Shown: positions 25,196 through 35,796, numbered from the stretch's first letter. The stretch is 64,000 nucleotides of DNA from Ruminococcus flavefaciens MA2007 (GCF_000621845.1 NZ_JHXF01000008.1:1-64000); one strand, 5' to 3'. Made by a program: numbers and translations. Notes: generated by a model from the letters alone, not told the origin.

Positions 25196-26899
25196 ATGAA
25201 GATAAAACGATTCATCGCGTTGGCAGCGGCGGCTCTCTTAGCCTTTCCCTCGGCGCTGCGCACGGAAACATTGCCCTCACAGACAGCAATTGCTGCCGAC
25301 ATAAGCTCGGTAACGTTCAACAACTTCGACAGCCGCATAAACGGCGGAGAGCCTATCCGCGGCGTTGATATCTCCAGTATCATCTCCCTCGAAGAAGCAG
25401 GCGTGAAGTTCTACAACGACAACGGTCAGGAGCAGGATATCTTCCAGACTCTTGCGGAGCACGGCGTCAATTATATCCGCGTAAGGATATGGAACGAGCC
25501 TCACGACGACAACGGCAACACATACGGCGGCGGTCATAATGACCTTGAAACTGCCGTAAAGATAGGCAAGCGTGCCGCTTACCACGGAATGAAGCTCCTT
25601 GCGGATATCCAGTATTCCGACTTCTGGGCAGACCCCGGAAAGCAGACACGCCCCAAGTACTGGCAGCCCCATGACCACAACAAGCTCAAGGGCGAGATAT
25701 ACAACTGGACGTCGTGGGTAGTGAAGTACCTCACGGAAAACGGCAGCGATATCGGTATGGTGCAGATAGGCAACGAGACCAACTGCTTCTTCTGCGGCGA
25801 GAAGGATATGTACGAGATATGCGACCTTTTCTCCAGCGGCGAAAAGGCTGTCCGTGACTATAACAAGAATATCCTTATCGCTCATCACTTCGCAAATCCG
25901 GGCAGCGGACATTTCGACTGGTATGCGCAGGTAATGAACGAGTGCAAGCTGGATTATGATGTTTTTGCCTGCTCGTATTATTCCTACTGGCATGGTTCGC
26001 TTGAAAATATGCAGAAGGTACTGACAGGCATCGGCAACAAGTACAACAAGTACGTTATGGTGGTTGAGACTGCCTACCCGTACACAAACAATGATGGCGA
26101 TAACTTCGGAAATACCGTAACATCAAGCACTAAGGACGTTGACCTGAGATATGATATCTCGGTAGACGGACAGGCTAAGGCTGTCACCGATGTTTTCAAG
26201 ACAGTGTCAAACTGCAACGGACATGGTATCGGCGTATTCTACTGGGAGCCTGCATGGCTGGGAGTTCCCGATATCTCCAAGGGCGAGCAGCAGAAGCTGT
26301 GGGACAAGTACGGCACAGGCTGGGCTACATATCATGCAAAGGGCTATGACAAGGACGTTACGGAGTCGGGCGGCTCTTCATTCGATAATCAGGCGCTTTT
26401 CGACTTCCACGGCAAGCCGCTTGAATCACTGGACGTATTCCTCAACATCTATCCTCAGAAAAAGCCTGTTGTAACGACAACAACTACCACGACTACCACT
26501 ACTACGACTACGACAAGTACGACCACAACAACTACTACCACTACTACGACATCAACAACTACATCAACGACAACCACCACTACAACAAGCACAACGACTA
26601 CTACCGTGCCTGTAACTACAACGACAGAACATCTTACCGAAGTCATAGTGCAGATAGAGTATTTAGTTGGCGATATGAATGGTGATAGCGTTATTGATAT
26701 ATTTGATGTGGTAGCTTACCGCAAGTTACTTGTTAGTAATGGTGGTATATTTGAAGGAAGTTTAAGTGAAAATTACAAATACGACTTTAACGATGATAAT
26801 CAGTGTAATATGGCTGATCTTGTAAAGCTTCAGCGCTATGTGCTCGGTTATCCTGATGATGATTTTTGTGAAGATATAATAACAATTGTATATTGTTAA
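25196..26899 (+). CDS. GH53 endo-beta-1,4-galactanase with dockerin
   Basis: 567 aa from ATG 25196 (AAAGGAG upstream). Signal peptide about 1-34; GH53 barrel about 50-410; Thr-rich linker about 425-480; dockerin-like region from 492 (GDMNGDSVIDIFDVV, DFNDDNQCNMADLVKLQRYVLG). GH53 cleaves beta-1,4-galactan side chains of pectin. The acid/base Glu194 lies in QIGNETN and the nucleophile Glu291 in VVETAYP. The dockerin diverges from the other three in this window, and its DNA is noticeably more AT-rich than the catalytic part. Confidence 0.92.
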   Translation: MKIKRFIALAAAALLAFPSALRTETLPSQTAIAADISSVTFNNFDSRINGGEPIRGVDISSIISLEEAGVKFYNDNGQEQDIFQTLAEHGVNYIRVRIWNEPHDDNGNTYGGGHNDLETAVKIGKRAAYHGMKLLADIQYSDFWADPGKQTRPKYWQPHDHNKLKGEIYNWTSWVVKYLTENGSDIGMVQIGNETNCFFCGEKDMYEICDLFSSGEKAVRDYNKNILIAHHFANPGSGHFDWYAQVMNECKLDYDVFACSYYSYWHGSLENMQKVLTGIGNKYNKYVMVVETAYPYTNNDGDNFGNTVTSSTKDVDLRYDISVDGQAKAVTDVFKTVSNCNGHGIGVFYWEPAWLGVPDISKGEQQKLWDKYGTGWATYHAKGYDKDVTESGGSSFDNQALFDFHGKPLESLDVFLNIYPQKKPVVTTTTTTTTTTTTTTSTTTTTTTTTTTSTTTSTTTTTTTSTTTTTVPVTTTTEHLTEVIVQIEYLVGDMNGDSVIDIFDVVAYRKLLVSNGGIFEGSLSENYKYDFNDDNQCNMADLVKLQRYVLGYPDDDFCEDIITIVYC

Positions 26900-26903
26900 A
26901 AAA

Positions 26904-26925
26904 ATCCCCCTCGGCTGAGGGGGAT
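26904..26925. terminator. Bidirectional terminator between GH53 gene and dapB
   Basis: ATCCCCCTC / GAGGGGGAT with loop GGCT, and T tracts on both strands, between convergent genes. Confidence 0.9.
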
Positions 26926-26934
26926 AACTTTTTA

Positions 26935-27684
26935 TCATACCATTTGTGACATATCGTAAAGTCCTGCGGGCTTGCCCTTGATGAACATAGCCGCATTTAC
27001 AGCGCCCTCGGCGAATACCATTTTTGAAGCAGCCGAGTGGGAAAGAGTGATGACCTCGTCGTTGCCTGCGAAGATAATGTCATGTTCGCCCACGATAGTG
27101 CCGCCGCGGATAGAGTGCATACCTATCTCGGACTTTTCACGCTTCTGACGGCGTGAGTGGCGGTCATAGACATAGTGCTTTGAGTTATCAAGCGTTTCGT
27201 TGATAGCGTTTGCAAGCATTATTGCAGTACCGCTTGGAGCGTCTATCTTCTGGTTGTGGTGCTTCTCGACTATCTCAATGTCAAACTGGTCGCCCAGAAT
27301 TGAAGCAGCCTTCTTTGCAAGCTCAACAAGGAGATTGATACCCAGCGACATATTGAATGTGAAGAACACAGGTATCTGATGTGCAGCGGACTTTATTTTT
27401 GCAATCTGAGCGTCGCTGTAGCCTGTAGAGCCGATAACGAGTGGAGTGCCCGTTGACAGGCAGTACTCAAGAAGTCCGTCCAGCAGAGCAGGATTTGAGA
27501 AGTCTATTATAACGTCGGGCTTAACGGGGAGCTGTGCAGGAGTCTCAACGATAGGGAAGTCTGCGTACTGCTCGGTGTAGATATCAACGCCTGCAACTAC
27601 TTCGCAGTCCTCGCGCTCCTTGACGCAGTAGTAGATGTTCTTGCCCATTTTTCCGTTAGCGCCGCAAATAGCGATATTGGTCAT
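26935..27684 (-). CDS. dapB: 4-hydroxy-tetrahydrodipicolinate reductase
   Basis: 249 aa. Reduces the DapA product with NAD(P)H in the diaminopimelate/lysine pathway. The nucleotide loop is ICGANGKMGK; the catalytic region is EIVEKHHNQKIDAPSGTA with the His-His pair and KxDAPSGT. Last gene of the asd-dapA-dapB series under the lysine riboswitch. Confidence 0.95.
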   Translation of the reverse strand: MTNIAICGANGKMGKNIYYCVKEREDCEVVAGVDIYTEQYADFPIVETPAQLPVKPDVIIDFSNPALLDGLLEYCLSTGTPLVIGSTGYSDAQIAKIKSAAHQIPVFFTFNMSLGINLLVELAKKAASILGDQFDIEIVEKHHNQKIDAPSGTAIMLANAINETLDNSKHYVYDRHSRRQKREKSEIGMHSIRGGTIVGEHDIIFAGNDEVITLSHSAASKMVFAEGAVNAAMFIKGKPAGLYDMSQMV

Positions 27685-27722
27685 TTTTCTTTCTCCTTTA
27701 CTTTAAAATATAATTCCGTATA

Positions 27723-27762
27723 TAATGTAGGGGAGCCCGCCCTCGGGCTCCCTCCACTACAA
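27723..27762. repeat. GTAGGGG-type palindromic element
   Basis: GTAGGGGAGCCC-GCCCTC-GGGCTCCC ending CACTAC, in the 90-bp gap between dapA and dapB. Confidence 0.65.
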
Positions 27763-27774
27763 GATAATGTTCAA

Positions 27775-28665
27775 TTATTTGACAAGTCCGTGCTTTGCAA
27801 GCGTAGCCTGAAGCTTAGCTCTGTGCTCGTCGGTCATCTCGCAGAGAGGCAGACGACATGGACCTGCGTTCCAGCCTATCATGTTCATAGCTTCCTTTAC
27901 AGGGATAGGATTTACCTCGATGAAGAGGTCGTTGATGATATCAAGGTACTTGAGCTGAAGCTTCATAGCCTCTGTGAAGTTGTTATCGAGGCAAAGCTGT
28001 ACCATATCGTGCATTTCCTTGGGGATAACGTGGGAAGCAACGGAGATAACGCCCTTGCCGCCCAGTGACATTACAGGAACTACCATATCGTCGTTGCCGC
28101 TGTAGATGTCTATATCGTCGCCGCAGGCAGCTGCAAGCTTGGCAACATAGCTGATATTGCCGCTTGCCTCCTTGATAGCAGCGATGTTCCTGTGCTTAGC
28201 AAGCTCCTTAACGGTAGCAACATCGAAGCCGCAGCCTGTTCTGCTTGGAACATTGTAGAGGATTATCGGGATATTTACCGCGTCAGCAATAGCTGTGAAG
28301 TGAGCGATAAGTCCCTTCTGAGTAGCCTTGTTGTAGTAAGGAGTAACGTGGAGCAGAGCGTCTGCGCCTGCTGCCTCAGCCTCCTTTGAGAGCTCAACTG
28401 CATAGTGAGTATCGTTGCTGCCTGCGCCTGCGATAACAGGAACTCTGCCAGCGGTGTGCTTAACAGCGAACTTGATGCAGTCGCGGTGCTCGTCGTCGGT
28501 CATAGTAGCGGACTCGCCTGTAGTACCGCAGATAACGATAGCGTCGGTGCCCTTAGCGATCTGGTCGTCGATAACGCGTCCCAGCTCGTCGTAGTTTATA
28601 GAACCGTCGGCGTTCATGGGAGTTATAATAGCCACAGCAGCGCCGGTGAAAATGGTATTCTTCAT
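27775..28665 (-). CDS. dapA: 4-hydroxy-tetrahydrodipicolinate synthase
   Basis: 296 aa. Condenses pyruvate with aspartate semialdehyde. The Schiff-base Lys is in IAAIKEASGN; GTTGESATM and YNVPSRTG (catalytic Tyr, Arg) are intact. Lies between asd and dapB, separated from both by dispersed repeats, so operon continuity across the repeats is inferred. Confidence 0.95.
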   Translation of the reverse strand: MKNTIFTGAAVAIITPMNADGSINYDELGRVIDDQIAKGTDAIVICGTTGESATMTDDEHRDCIKFAVKHTAGRVPVIAGAGSNDTHYAVELSKEAEAAGADALLHVTPYYNKATQKGLIAHFTAIADAVNIPIILYNVPSRTGCGFDVATVKELAKHRNIAAIKEASGNISYVAKLAAACGDDIDIYSGNDDMVVPVMSLGGKGVISVASHVIPKEMHDMVQLCLDNNFTEAMKLQLKYLDIINDLFIEVNPIPVKEAMNMIGWNAGPCRLPLCEMTDEHRAKLQATLAKHGLVK

Positions 28666-28684
28666 AGACTCAAATCCTTTCGTC

Positions 28685-28880
28685 TAATTCATAATTCATA
28701 ATGCATAATGCGTAATTATATGCATTCGCCCATTATGTTACAAATTTTTAGTATTGAACTGTAGGGGAGCCCGCCCTCGGGCTCCCGAAAGGTTGCTGTT
28801 GTTATATTGCGGGAGGGCGAGGGCGCCCTCCCCTACAATTGACTTTTTTCTCGGGCGGATAATATCCGCCCCTACAAATA
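28685..28880. repeat. Heptamer array plus three GTAGGGG-type palindromes
   Basis: 28685-28719 is a 7-bp-period array (TAATTCA, TAATTCA, TAATGCA, TAATGCG). It is followed by GTAGGGGAGCCC..GGGCTCCC (28762-28788), GGGAGGGCGAGGGCGCCCTCCCCTACA (28811-28837) and CGGGCGGATAATATCCGCCCCTACA (28853-28877). Confidence 0.7.
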
Positions 28881-28928
28881 TATTCGTTGCCGTAAGCGTC
28901 AACGCGGAAGCCCGCGGGGGCTCCCTGC

Positions 28929-30008
28929 TTAGTCGAAGTATCCCTTTGCTGCAAGGAGTTCAGCAAGAAGCACGCCGCCGCCTGCTGCACCTCTGAGAGT
29001 ATTGTGTGAGAGGCATACGAACTTGTAATCGTACTGTGTATCCTCGCGGAGACGTCCTGTAGAAACAGCCATACCGCCCTCGAGGTTTCTGTCCAGCTTA
29101 GCCTGCGGACGGTCATTCTCCTCGAAGTAGTGAATGAACTGCTTTGGAGCGCTTGGGAGCTGGAGCTCCTGAGGAACGCCCTTGAAATCAGCCCAGAGCT
29201 TGAGGATCTCTTCCTTTGAAGGCTTATTCTCGAATGTTACGAATACAGCAGCTGTGTGTCCGTCTGAAACAGGAACACGGAGACACTGTGTTGTGATATT
29301 GGGAGCTGTAGCCTTTACTATCTCATTGCCCTTTATCTCGCCCCAGACCTTGAGAGGCTCCTGCTCGGACTTCTCTTCCTCGCCGCCGATGTATGGGATA
29401 AGGTTATCCACCATTTCAGGCCATGTCTCGAAGTTCTTGCCTGCGCCTGAGATTGCCTGATAAGTACAAGCCAGAACGTTCTTGAGACCGAACTTTCTCA
29501 GTGGGTGAAGTGCGGGAACGTAGCTCTGGATAGAGCAGTTAGACTTGACAGCGATAAAACCTCTCTTTGTGCCGAGACGCTGGCGCTGAGCCTTGATTAT
29601 CTCGATGTGCTCGGGGTTTATCTCAGGCACTACCATAGGAACATCAGGTGTGAATCTGTGTGCGGAGTTATTGGAAACGATAGGGCACTCAGCCTTAGCG
29701 TAAGCTTCTTCGAGAGCCTTTATCTCGTCCTTCTTCATATCAACGGCACAGAAGCAGAAATCAACCATGCCTGCTATCTTCTCGATGTCGTTTGTTGCGT
29801 CCATGAGGACCATGTCCTTCATAGCTGCGGGCATAGGAACAGCCATCTTCCAGCGGCTGCCTGCTGCCTGCTCATATGTCTGACCTGCGCTTCTTGGTGA
29901 AGCTGCAAGTACCTTGACATTGAACCACGGGTGGTTCTCCAGCAGAGTTGCAAATCTCTGTCCTACCATGCCCGTTGCGCCTATAATACCTACGTTGTAC
30001 TGTTTCAT
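28929..30008 (-). CDS. asd: Aspartate-semialdehyde dehydrogenase
   Basis: 359 aa from ATG 30008, behind AAGGAGAGGTAAGT; a longer reading would begin inside the leader terminator region. It is the archaeal/fungal-like form. The NADP loop is [10 protein letters not shown], the catalytic Cys is in [10 protein letters not shown], and SNNSAHR and the HTAAVFVTF His region are intact. It gives aspartate semialdehyde for lysine, threonine and methionine. First gene after the lysine riboswitch. Confidence 0.93.
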   Translation of the reverse strand: MKQYNVGIIGATGMVGQRFATLLENHPWFNVKVLAASPRSAGQTYEQAAGSRWKMAVPMPAAMKDMVLMDATNDIEKIAGMVDFCFCAVDMKKDEIKALEEAYAKAECPIVSNNSAHRFTPDVPMVVPEINPEHIEIIKAQRQRLGTKRGFIAVKSNCSIQSYVPALHPLRKFGLKNVLACTYQAISGAGKNFETWPEMVDNLIPYIGGEEEKSEQEPLKVWGEIKGNEIVKATAPNITTQCLRVPVSDGHTAAVFVTFENKPSKEEILKLWADFKGVPQELQLPSAPKQFIHYFEENDRPQAKLDRNLEGGMAVSTGRLREDTQYDYKFVCLSHNTLRGAAGGGVLLAELLAAKGYFD

Positions 30009-30045
30009 ACTTACCTCTCCTTGAAAATTTTTTCCATAAAATAAC

Positions 30046-30066
30046 AAAAACCGGTTGCAAACCGGC
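30046..30066 (-). terminator. Attenuator terminator of the lysine riboswitch
   Basis: Minus-strand AGCCGGTTTGCAACCGGTTTTTG: a CCGGTT/AACCGG stem and T tract between the riboswitch and the asd ribosome site. Expected to form when lysine is bound. Confidence 0.75.
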
Positions 30067-30111
30067 TCATCATGCGTTATAATAGAAATGTTGACATATC
30101 AAAACGAAATA

Positions 30112-30278
30112 TGCCGATAGCTCTCCATCAAAAGCATGATGACAGCTGCAAACCTGTTGAGTGTGCAGCCAGAGCTGAATTTACCAAAGACAGCTCTTCG
30201 GCGGCATTGCCTTTCGCTGAACACCATAGGACAGGTGGTCCCGTGCACAGGTACTATTCGCAGCCGCGCCTCTACCTT
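30112..30278 (-). ncRNA. Lysine riboswitch (L-box) of asd-dapA-dapB
   Basis: On the minus strand the segment begins GGTAGAGGCGCGG and contains, in order, AGTA, CAGCGAAAGG, GCCGCCGAAG, CTGGCTGCA, GCAGCTGTCATCATGC and the closing GATGGAGAGCTATC. This follows the B. subtilis lysC L-box (GATAGAGGTGCGAAC ... CGCCGAAGC ... GCTGGCCGTGCA ... GGCTGTCAAG ... GGAGGGCTATC). P1 can form between the two ends. Lysine binding should promote the terminator at 30046-30066 and switch off asd. Confidence 0.9.
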
Positions 30279-30284
30279 GTAACT

Positions 30285-30313
30285 ATAATAGCACTTAAAT
30301 CAGCTATTGTCAA
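30285..30313 (-). promoter_or_regulatory. Promoter of the asd operon
   Basis: Minus-strand TTGACA (30308-30313) and TATTAT (30285-30290), 17-bp spacer, directly upstream of the riboswitch. Confidence 0.8.
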
Positions 30314-30330
30314 TACATTCTTGAAAATTT

Positions 30331-30463
30331 TTGAGTAATTAGCAATTAGAAATTAGTAGGGAACGCCGCCTCGGCGTTCCTTTGTAGGGGCTGATGCCAA
30401 CATCAGCCCGTAAAATACGCAAATAATTTGCGGGGCGATGTAGGCATCGCCCCCTACAATCTG
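30331..30463. repeat. Heptamer array plus GTAGGGG-type elements
   Basis: A 7-bp-period ATTAGCA, ATTAGAA, ATTAG array leads into TAGGGAACGCCGCCTCGGCGTTCC, then GTAGGGGCTGATGCCAACATCAGCCC and GGGGCGATGTAGGCATCGCCCCCTACAA. Confidence 0.7.
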
Positions 30464-30500
30464 ACGTCTAATAGCTGAATCGAAGGAGATATCAACCCGA

Positions 30501-31532
30501 ATGGAACTTCTTAAATCCGATTTTTACTATGAGCTTCCCGAGGAGCTCATCGCTCAGACTCCCATAGAGCCTCGAAACGCCTCCCGAATGATGTGCGTTG
30601 ACCGCAAAACGGGAGCTATAACCCACGACCACTTCTATAATCTATGCGAACACCTCAAAGAGGGTGATTTGCTGGTCATGAACGACTCCCGAGTTATCCC
30701 TGCAAGGCTCTACGGCGAGAAAATAGGCAACCAGACCTTTATCGAGTTCCTGCTGCTGGAGCAGAAAGGGGACAAGCTCTGGGAGATAATCTGCCGTCCG
30801 GGCAAAAAAGCCAAGGTGGGAACACGCTTCTCATTCGGCGGCGGCAGGCTTGTAGCCGAGGTAGTCGAGGTAAAGGACGACGGCAACCGTATAGTTCAGT
30901 TTGAGTGCGAGGGCAACTTCTTCACGGCTCTTGAGGACGTGGGACAGATGCCGCTCCCTCCGTACATAAAGGAAAAGCTGGAGAACCGCGAGCGCTATCA
31001 GACGGTCTATTCCAAGGAGCTGGGCTCTGCGGCGGCACCTACGGCAGGTCTGCATTTCACTCCCGAAATGCTGGACGACCTCCGCGCAAGGGGCATAAAG
31101 ACCGCATTTGTGACGCTTCACGTAGGACTTGGCACATTCCGTCCCGTCAAGGAGGACAACGTCCTTGACCACAAAATGCACAGCGAGCATTATTATCTCC
31201 CAAAGGAGACTGCTGACCTGATAAATGAGACAAAGAAAAACGGCGGACGAGTTATCGCCGTTGGTACGACGACCTGCCGAACTTTAGAGAGCGTAGCCAC
31301 TTTTTACGGAGATATCTCTGAGCACGAGGGCTACACAGACATATTCATTTACCCGTCCTATGAGTTCAAGTGCATTGATGGACTTATCACAAACTTCCAT
31401 CTTCCCGAAAGTACGCTCATCATGCTTGTTTCGGCATTCATGGGCTACGACAACACTATGAACGCATACAAAACGGCTGTTGCCGAGCGCTACCGCTTTT
31501 TCAGCTTCGGCGACAGTATGTGCATACTATAA
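30501..31532 (+). CDS. queA: S-adenosylmethionine:tRNA ribosyltransferase-isomerase
   Basis: 343 aa. Transfers the ribosyl part of SAM to preQ1 in tRNA, making epoxyqueuosine. Recognised by '[22 protein letters not shown]', [27 protein letters not shown] and [10 protein letters not shown]. It pairs functionally with tgt, 0.6 kb downstream, with a small PAS protein between. Confidence 0.95.
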   Translation: MELLKSDFYYELPEELIAQTPIEPRNASRMMCVDRKTGAITHDHFYNLCEHLKEGDLLVMNDSRVIPARLYGEKIGNQTFIEFLLLEQKGDKLWEIICRPGKKAKVGTRFSFGGGRLVAEVVEVKDDGNRIVQFECEGNFFTALEDVGQMPLPPYIKEKLENRERYQTVYSKELGSAAAPTAGLHFTPEMLDDLRARGIKTAFVTLHVGLGTFRPVKEDNVLDHKMHSEHYYLPKETADLINETKKNGGRVIAVGTTTCRTLESVATFYGDISEHEGYTDIFIYPSYEFKCIDGLITNFHLPESTLIMLVSAFMGYDNTMNAYKTAVAERYRFFSFGDSMCIL

Positions 31533-31555
31533 ATATTTGATTTGAGGAGTAAGAA

Positions 31556-31933
31556 ATGGCAGAAATGGAACTTTATGATTTTTTCAAGGGAATAATCGAT
31601 TCCGAGGAAGGACCTATAGTCCTTTGCAATCTCGATTACAGGGTGATATACGATAATCCTGCGGCAGAAAACTACTATGCCCCTGTAGCGCCGCTTACAG
31701 GCAGGCTTCTTTCAACGGTAATGAACGATGAGCAGATGAGCAAGGTAGTCATGAGCGTGGAGTGGTTCAAGGAGGACAAAAAGAACAACAAGGTATTTGC
31801 ACTGCACGACGAGAAGCATAATATGGATATGTATATACTTGCTATCAGAAATACAAAGGGAGAGCTTCTCGGCTTCTACGGACGCCGTGAGGACAGGACT
31901 CCCGATTCAGGCAAGGAATTTGATCTCGATTAA
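31556..31933 (+). CDS. Small PAS-domain protein
   Basis: 125 aa, a single PAS-like fold: 'GIIDSEEGPIVLCNLDYRVIYDNPAAENYY' start, a charged middle, and closing strands 'MDMYILAIRNTKGELLGFYGRRED'. No output domain, signal or membrane segment. Shine-Dalgarno TTGAGGAG. It starts 23 bp after queA, so it is probably co-transcribed with it. Ligand and partner are unknown. Confidence 0.75.
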   Translation: MAEMELYDFFKGIIDSEEGPIVLCNLDYRVIYDNPAAENYYAPVAPLTGRLLSTVMNDEQMSKVVMSVEWFKEDKKNNKVFALHDEKHNMDMYILAIRNTKGELLGFYGRREDRTPDSGKEFDLD

Positions 31934-31954
31934 AAATCAGCAAAGCTGATTTTT
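31932..31954 (+). terminator. Terminator after the PAS gene
   Basis: AAAAATCAGC / GCTGATTTTT with a 3-nt loop, directly at the stop codon. Confidence 0.75.
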
Positions 31955-31959
31955 GATCG

Positions 31960-32076
31960 GTTGAGAGTTTAGAGTTAAGAGTTGAAAGTTATGGTTTCGC
32001 CTGCGGCGACAGGATCTAAATAGTGTGAGTGCTGTAAATAGATTAACTCTCAGCTCTCCACTCTCAACTCTGAACT
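31960..32076. repeat. Heptamer-armed dispersed element, copy 3
   Basis: GTTGAGA, GTTTAGA, GTTAAGA, GTTGAAA on the left; AACTCTC, AGCTCTC, CACTCTC, AACTCTG on the right; core TCGCCTGCGGCGA. The GAGCGAAGCGAAC part seen in copies 1 and 2 is degenerate here. Confidence 0.8.
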
Positions 32077-32099
32077 TTGCGTTTTATGTAATATAGTGA

Positions 32100-33254
<1,155 letters not shown>

Positions 33255-33282
33255 GAGCTATGCTCTGAAAAATGGAGATATT

Positions 33283-35667
33283 ATGGAAACTTTTCTTTTT
33301 ATTTTAATGTTTGCGGTCTCTGTCGCTGTGACCGCAGTCTTTTTGCATGAAACAAAGAGCGACATCACAGGAAAAGAGCTTGTAAGCAAAAGGCTTGCCG
33401 CGGTTCGCAGGGTATCTCTCTGTGCGGCTCTTGTACTTGCTTTCATAGCGGCTGCGGAGCTCCTCCACATAATCAATATGGGAGCATATTCGGGGGCGTT
33501 TACAGTTCTCGGAGCTATGGCAGGCATTTCGGCTCTGGTCTGTACCATGAACAAAAAGCGCCGCTATCATTCGGCAGTATGGGCAATAAAGGCAGTTCTC
33601 ATTGCGGCTGTGCTGGAGGCTACTGTATTCAATGCCCCTACATTCCGTATGTGGTTCGGCAGCTATAAAAGCGTGTATTTCTCCGCAGAGGAATGCACCG
33701 ACGTTAAGGATACCAACTTCCGTGCCGAAACAGGCGAGCTTGATGTCCGCGGCGACAGAACGTCGGTATTTACCCTTGAGGATATAAACTTCGAGGTGGC
33801 AGATGTTTACGTTGACCTTGATTTCGATACCCGTACCAAGGCGGCAGAGGTCTCTATAGACGCTATGGACGAGACCTGCGCTGTGCAGTGCAGACCTGCC
33901 ATTGCGGAGGGCAGACCTGTTATAAAAAGACCTCATTCCCAGTACATACAGCTCCACCTTTCGGGAGACGTCAGCAAGCTTAAAATATCGGTATCGCCCT
34001 TTAACAGCGGAGCTGTGTCCGTAAAGGGCATAGGCTTGAACCAGCAGATACCAATGAGCGTATCATGGGCGAGACTGGCTCTCATAATCTTCGGTATTGT
34101 CTTCTGGCAGCTGATGATGAACAGCAAGACCATGCAGCAGAGCATTACCAAAAACAAGCGCATTTTCCGTCTGGCGGCAGTTTTCATAACGGATATCGCC
34201 TGTCTTGCGGCAGTTGTAGTGACATTCGTAAAGCTTGACAACTACTCCATAATCGACATAATGAAGCAGCCTAAGGGCAATCAGATGACTCAGGAGCTTG
34301 TTGAAGCCTTTGAAAACGGCAGTACGAGCCTGCTGAAAAAGCCAAGCGCTGAGCTGAATGAGTTCCCTACGCCATATACAGGCGACGCCCGTGACAAATC
34401 GGGGCTCGAATATCAATGGGACCACGTTTATTTTGACGGCGAGTACTACAGCTACTACGGCATTGCGCCTGTAGTGCTGCTTTTCCTGCCGTATCATAAG
34501 CTGACGGGCTATTTCTTCCCTGATTCAATGGCGGTGCTTTTGTTTGCCATAATCGGCATTATCGGACTTACCAAGCTGTACAGGGAGTTCCTGAAAAAGC
34601 TCTTCCCGAAAACTCCTACAGGCATAGCCATAGCAGGACTTATAATTTTGCAGGTGGTGAGCGGCATATGGTTCAGCATCGGCAGACCTGATTTCTACGA
34701 GATAGCTATGTCGGCAGGCTTTGCGACGCTGACATGGGCGGTATATTTCATGCTGTCCGCCAACATAATAGGTACGGAGAAGCCGATTCTTTCGCGCACA
34801 GCCGTTTCGTCACTGCTTTTTGCCGTAGCGGTACTTTGCAGACCTACTCTTGTGCTTTACTGTATCACCGCAGGAGCGTTCATGCTCCTTGCAGTACCGA
34901 GAGCGGCAGGCGCGGTCAAAAAAGGCAAAAAGCCCGAGGACAGCTCGCGGAAGTTCCGCTATATCCTCTGTGCGCTGCTGCCTATGATATGTATCGGAGC
35001 AGTGCAGATGTGGTACAACTATGACCGTTTCGGCTCGGTATTCGAGTTCGGCATACAGTACTCACTGACTATCAACGACTTCACAAGGACGCAGTTCCAC
35101 AGCAGGCTTTCACTTGTGCCTATATATAACTATATGTTCAATCCGCCCGTATTCTCCATGGAATACCCGAATATCAGCACGGATTTTCAGTTCCTCAACG
35201 CAGGCGGCTTCTTCTATGCTGACCTGCCTTCAACGAGGAATACCTCGGGACTGTTCTTCCTTGCACTTCCTATGTTTGCGTATCTGCTGTCATTCAAGGC
35301 TCTGAGACAGCTCCGCGGCAGGAAAAAGAAGCTCCTTACGGCGTTTTATGTGGGAGTGCCCTGCCTGCTGATACCCTTCGGAATAATCGCTTCTGTATGG
35401 GAGAGCGGCTATGCAGTGCGCTATATGGTGGATTTCTCATGGCAGTCCCTCTTGGGAGCGCTTGCGATAATATTCTTCCTCTATGACAGGCTTACAGACA
35501 AGACCAAGAAGAATCTTGTGTTCGGCTTTATGTGGTTTGCAGCGATGTGGGCTCTGATAGTGGGAGGAGTACAGGCGTTCAATCAGGCGTTCCGATTTGA
35601 TGTGTACGACCTGAGCTATCCTGAAATGGCATACGACGTACAGCGTATATTCGCATTCTGGAACTGA
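33283..35667 (+). CDS. Large polytopic membrane protein, unknown function
   Basis: 794 aa from ATG 33283 (ATGGAGATATT before it). Three N-terminal membrane segments are followed by an extracytoplasmic domain (about 110-255) rich in Asp/Glu/Arg beta-like strands, then roughly ten more membrane segments with short loops. Segments such as FSIGRPDFYEIAMSAGFA and VLCRPTLVLYC recall the membrane core of GT-C glycosyltransferases, but no diagnostic acidic motif was confirmed, so transfer of sugars is only a possibility. It starts 28 bp after tgt. Confidence 0.7.
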   Translation: METFLFILMFAVSVAVTAVFLHETKSDITGKELVSKRLAAVRRVSLCAALVLAFIAAAELLHIINMGAYSGAFTVLGAMAGISALVCTMNKKRRYHSAVWAIKAVLIAAVLEATVFNAPTFRMWFGSYKSVYFSAEECTDVKDTNFRAETGELDVRGDRTSVFTLEDINFEVADVYVDLDFDTRTKAAEVSIDAMDETCAVQCRPAIAEGRPVIKRPHSQYIQLHLSGDVSKLKISVSPFNSGAVSVKGIGLNQQIPMSVSWARLALIIFGIVFWQLMMNSKTMQQSITKNKRIFRLAAVFITDIACLAAVVVTFVKLDNYSIIDIMKQPKGNQMTQELVEAFENGSTSLLKKPSAELNEFPTPYTGDARDKSGLEYQWDHVYFDGEYYSYYGIAPVVLLFLPYHKLTGYFFPDSMAVLLFAIIGIIGLTKLYREFLKKLFPKTPTGIAIAGLIILQVVSGIWFSIGRPDFYEIAMSAGFATLTWAVYFMLSANIIGTEKPILSRTAVSSLLFAVAVLCRPTLVLYCITAGAFMLLAVPRAAGAVKKGKKPEDSSRKFRYILCALLPMICIGAVQMWYNYDRFGSVFEFGIQYSLTINDFTRTQFHSRLSLVPIYNYMFNPPVFSMEYPNISTDFQFLNAGGFFYADLPSTRNTSGLFFLALPMFAYLLSFKALRQLRGRKKKLLTAFYVGVPCLLIPFGIIASVWESGYAVRYMVDFSWQSLLGALAIIFFLYDRLTDKTKKNLVFGFMWFAAMWALIVGGVQAFNQAFRFDVYDLSYPEMAYDVQRIFAFWN

Positions 35668-35677
35668 TAAACAAGCT

Positions 35678-35764
35678 TTAGTTGAGAGCTGTAAGTTGCT
35701 GTGTTTGCTTCGTTCACATTAAATCATATCGCCGCAGGCGGCTTTATAACTCTCAGCTTTTTAC
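35678..35764. repeat. Heptamer-armed dispersed element, copy 4 (short)
   Basis: Reduced copy: GTTGAGA, GCTGTAA, GTT on the left, TAACTCTCAGCTTTT on the right. The core is in the opposite orientation to copy 1 (TTCGTTCACATT then CGCCGCAGGCGG). Confidence 0.65.
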
Positions 35765-35796
35765 GTGTAATTATTATCTGCGAAAGGAAAAAAACT

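Noticed and set aside
26469..26635. ACN triplet array in the GH53 gene as a CRISPR or satellite repeat
   Set aside because: It is in-frame coding for the Thr-rich linker, as in the other dockerin genes.
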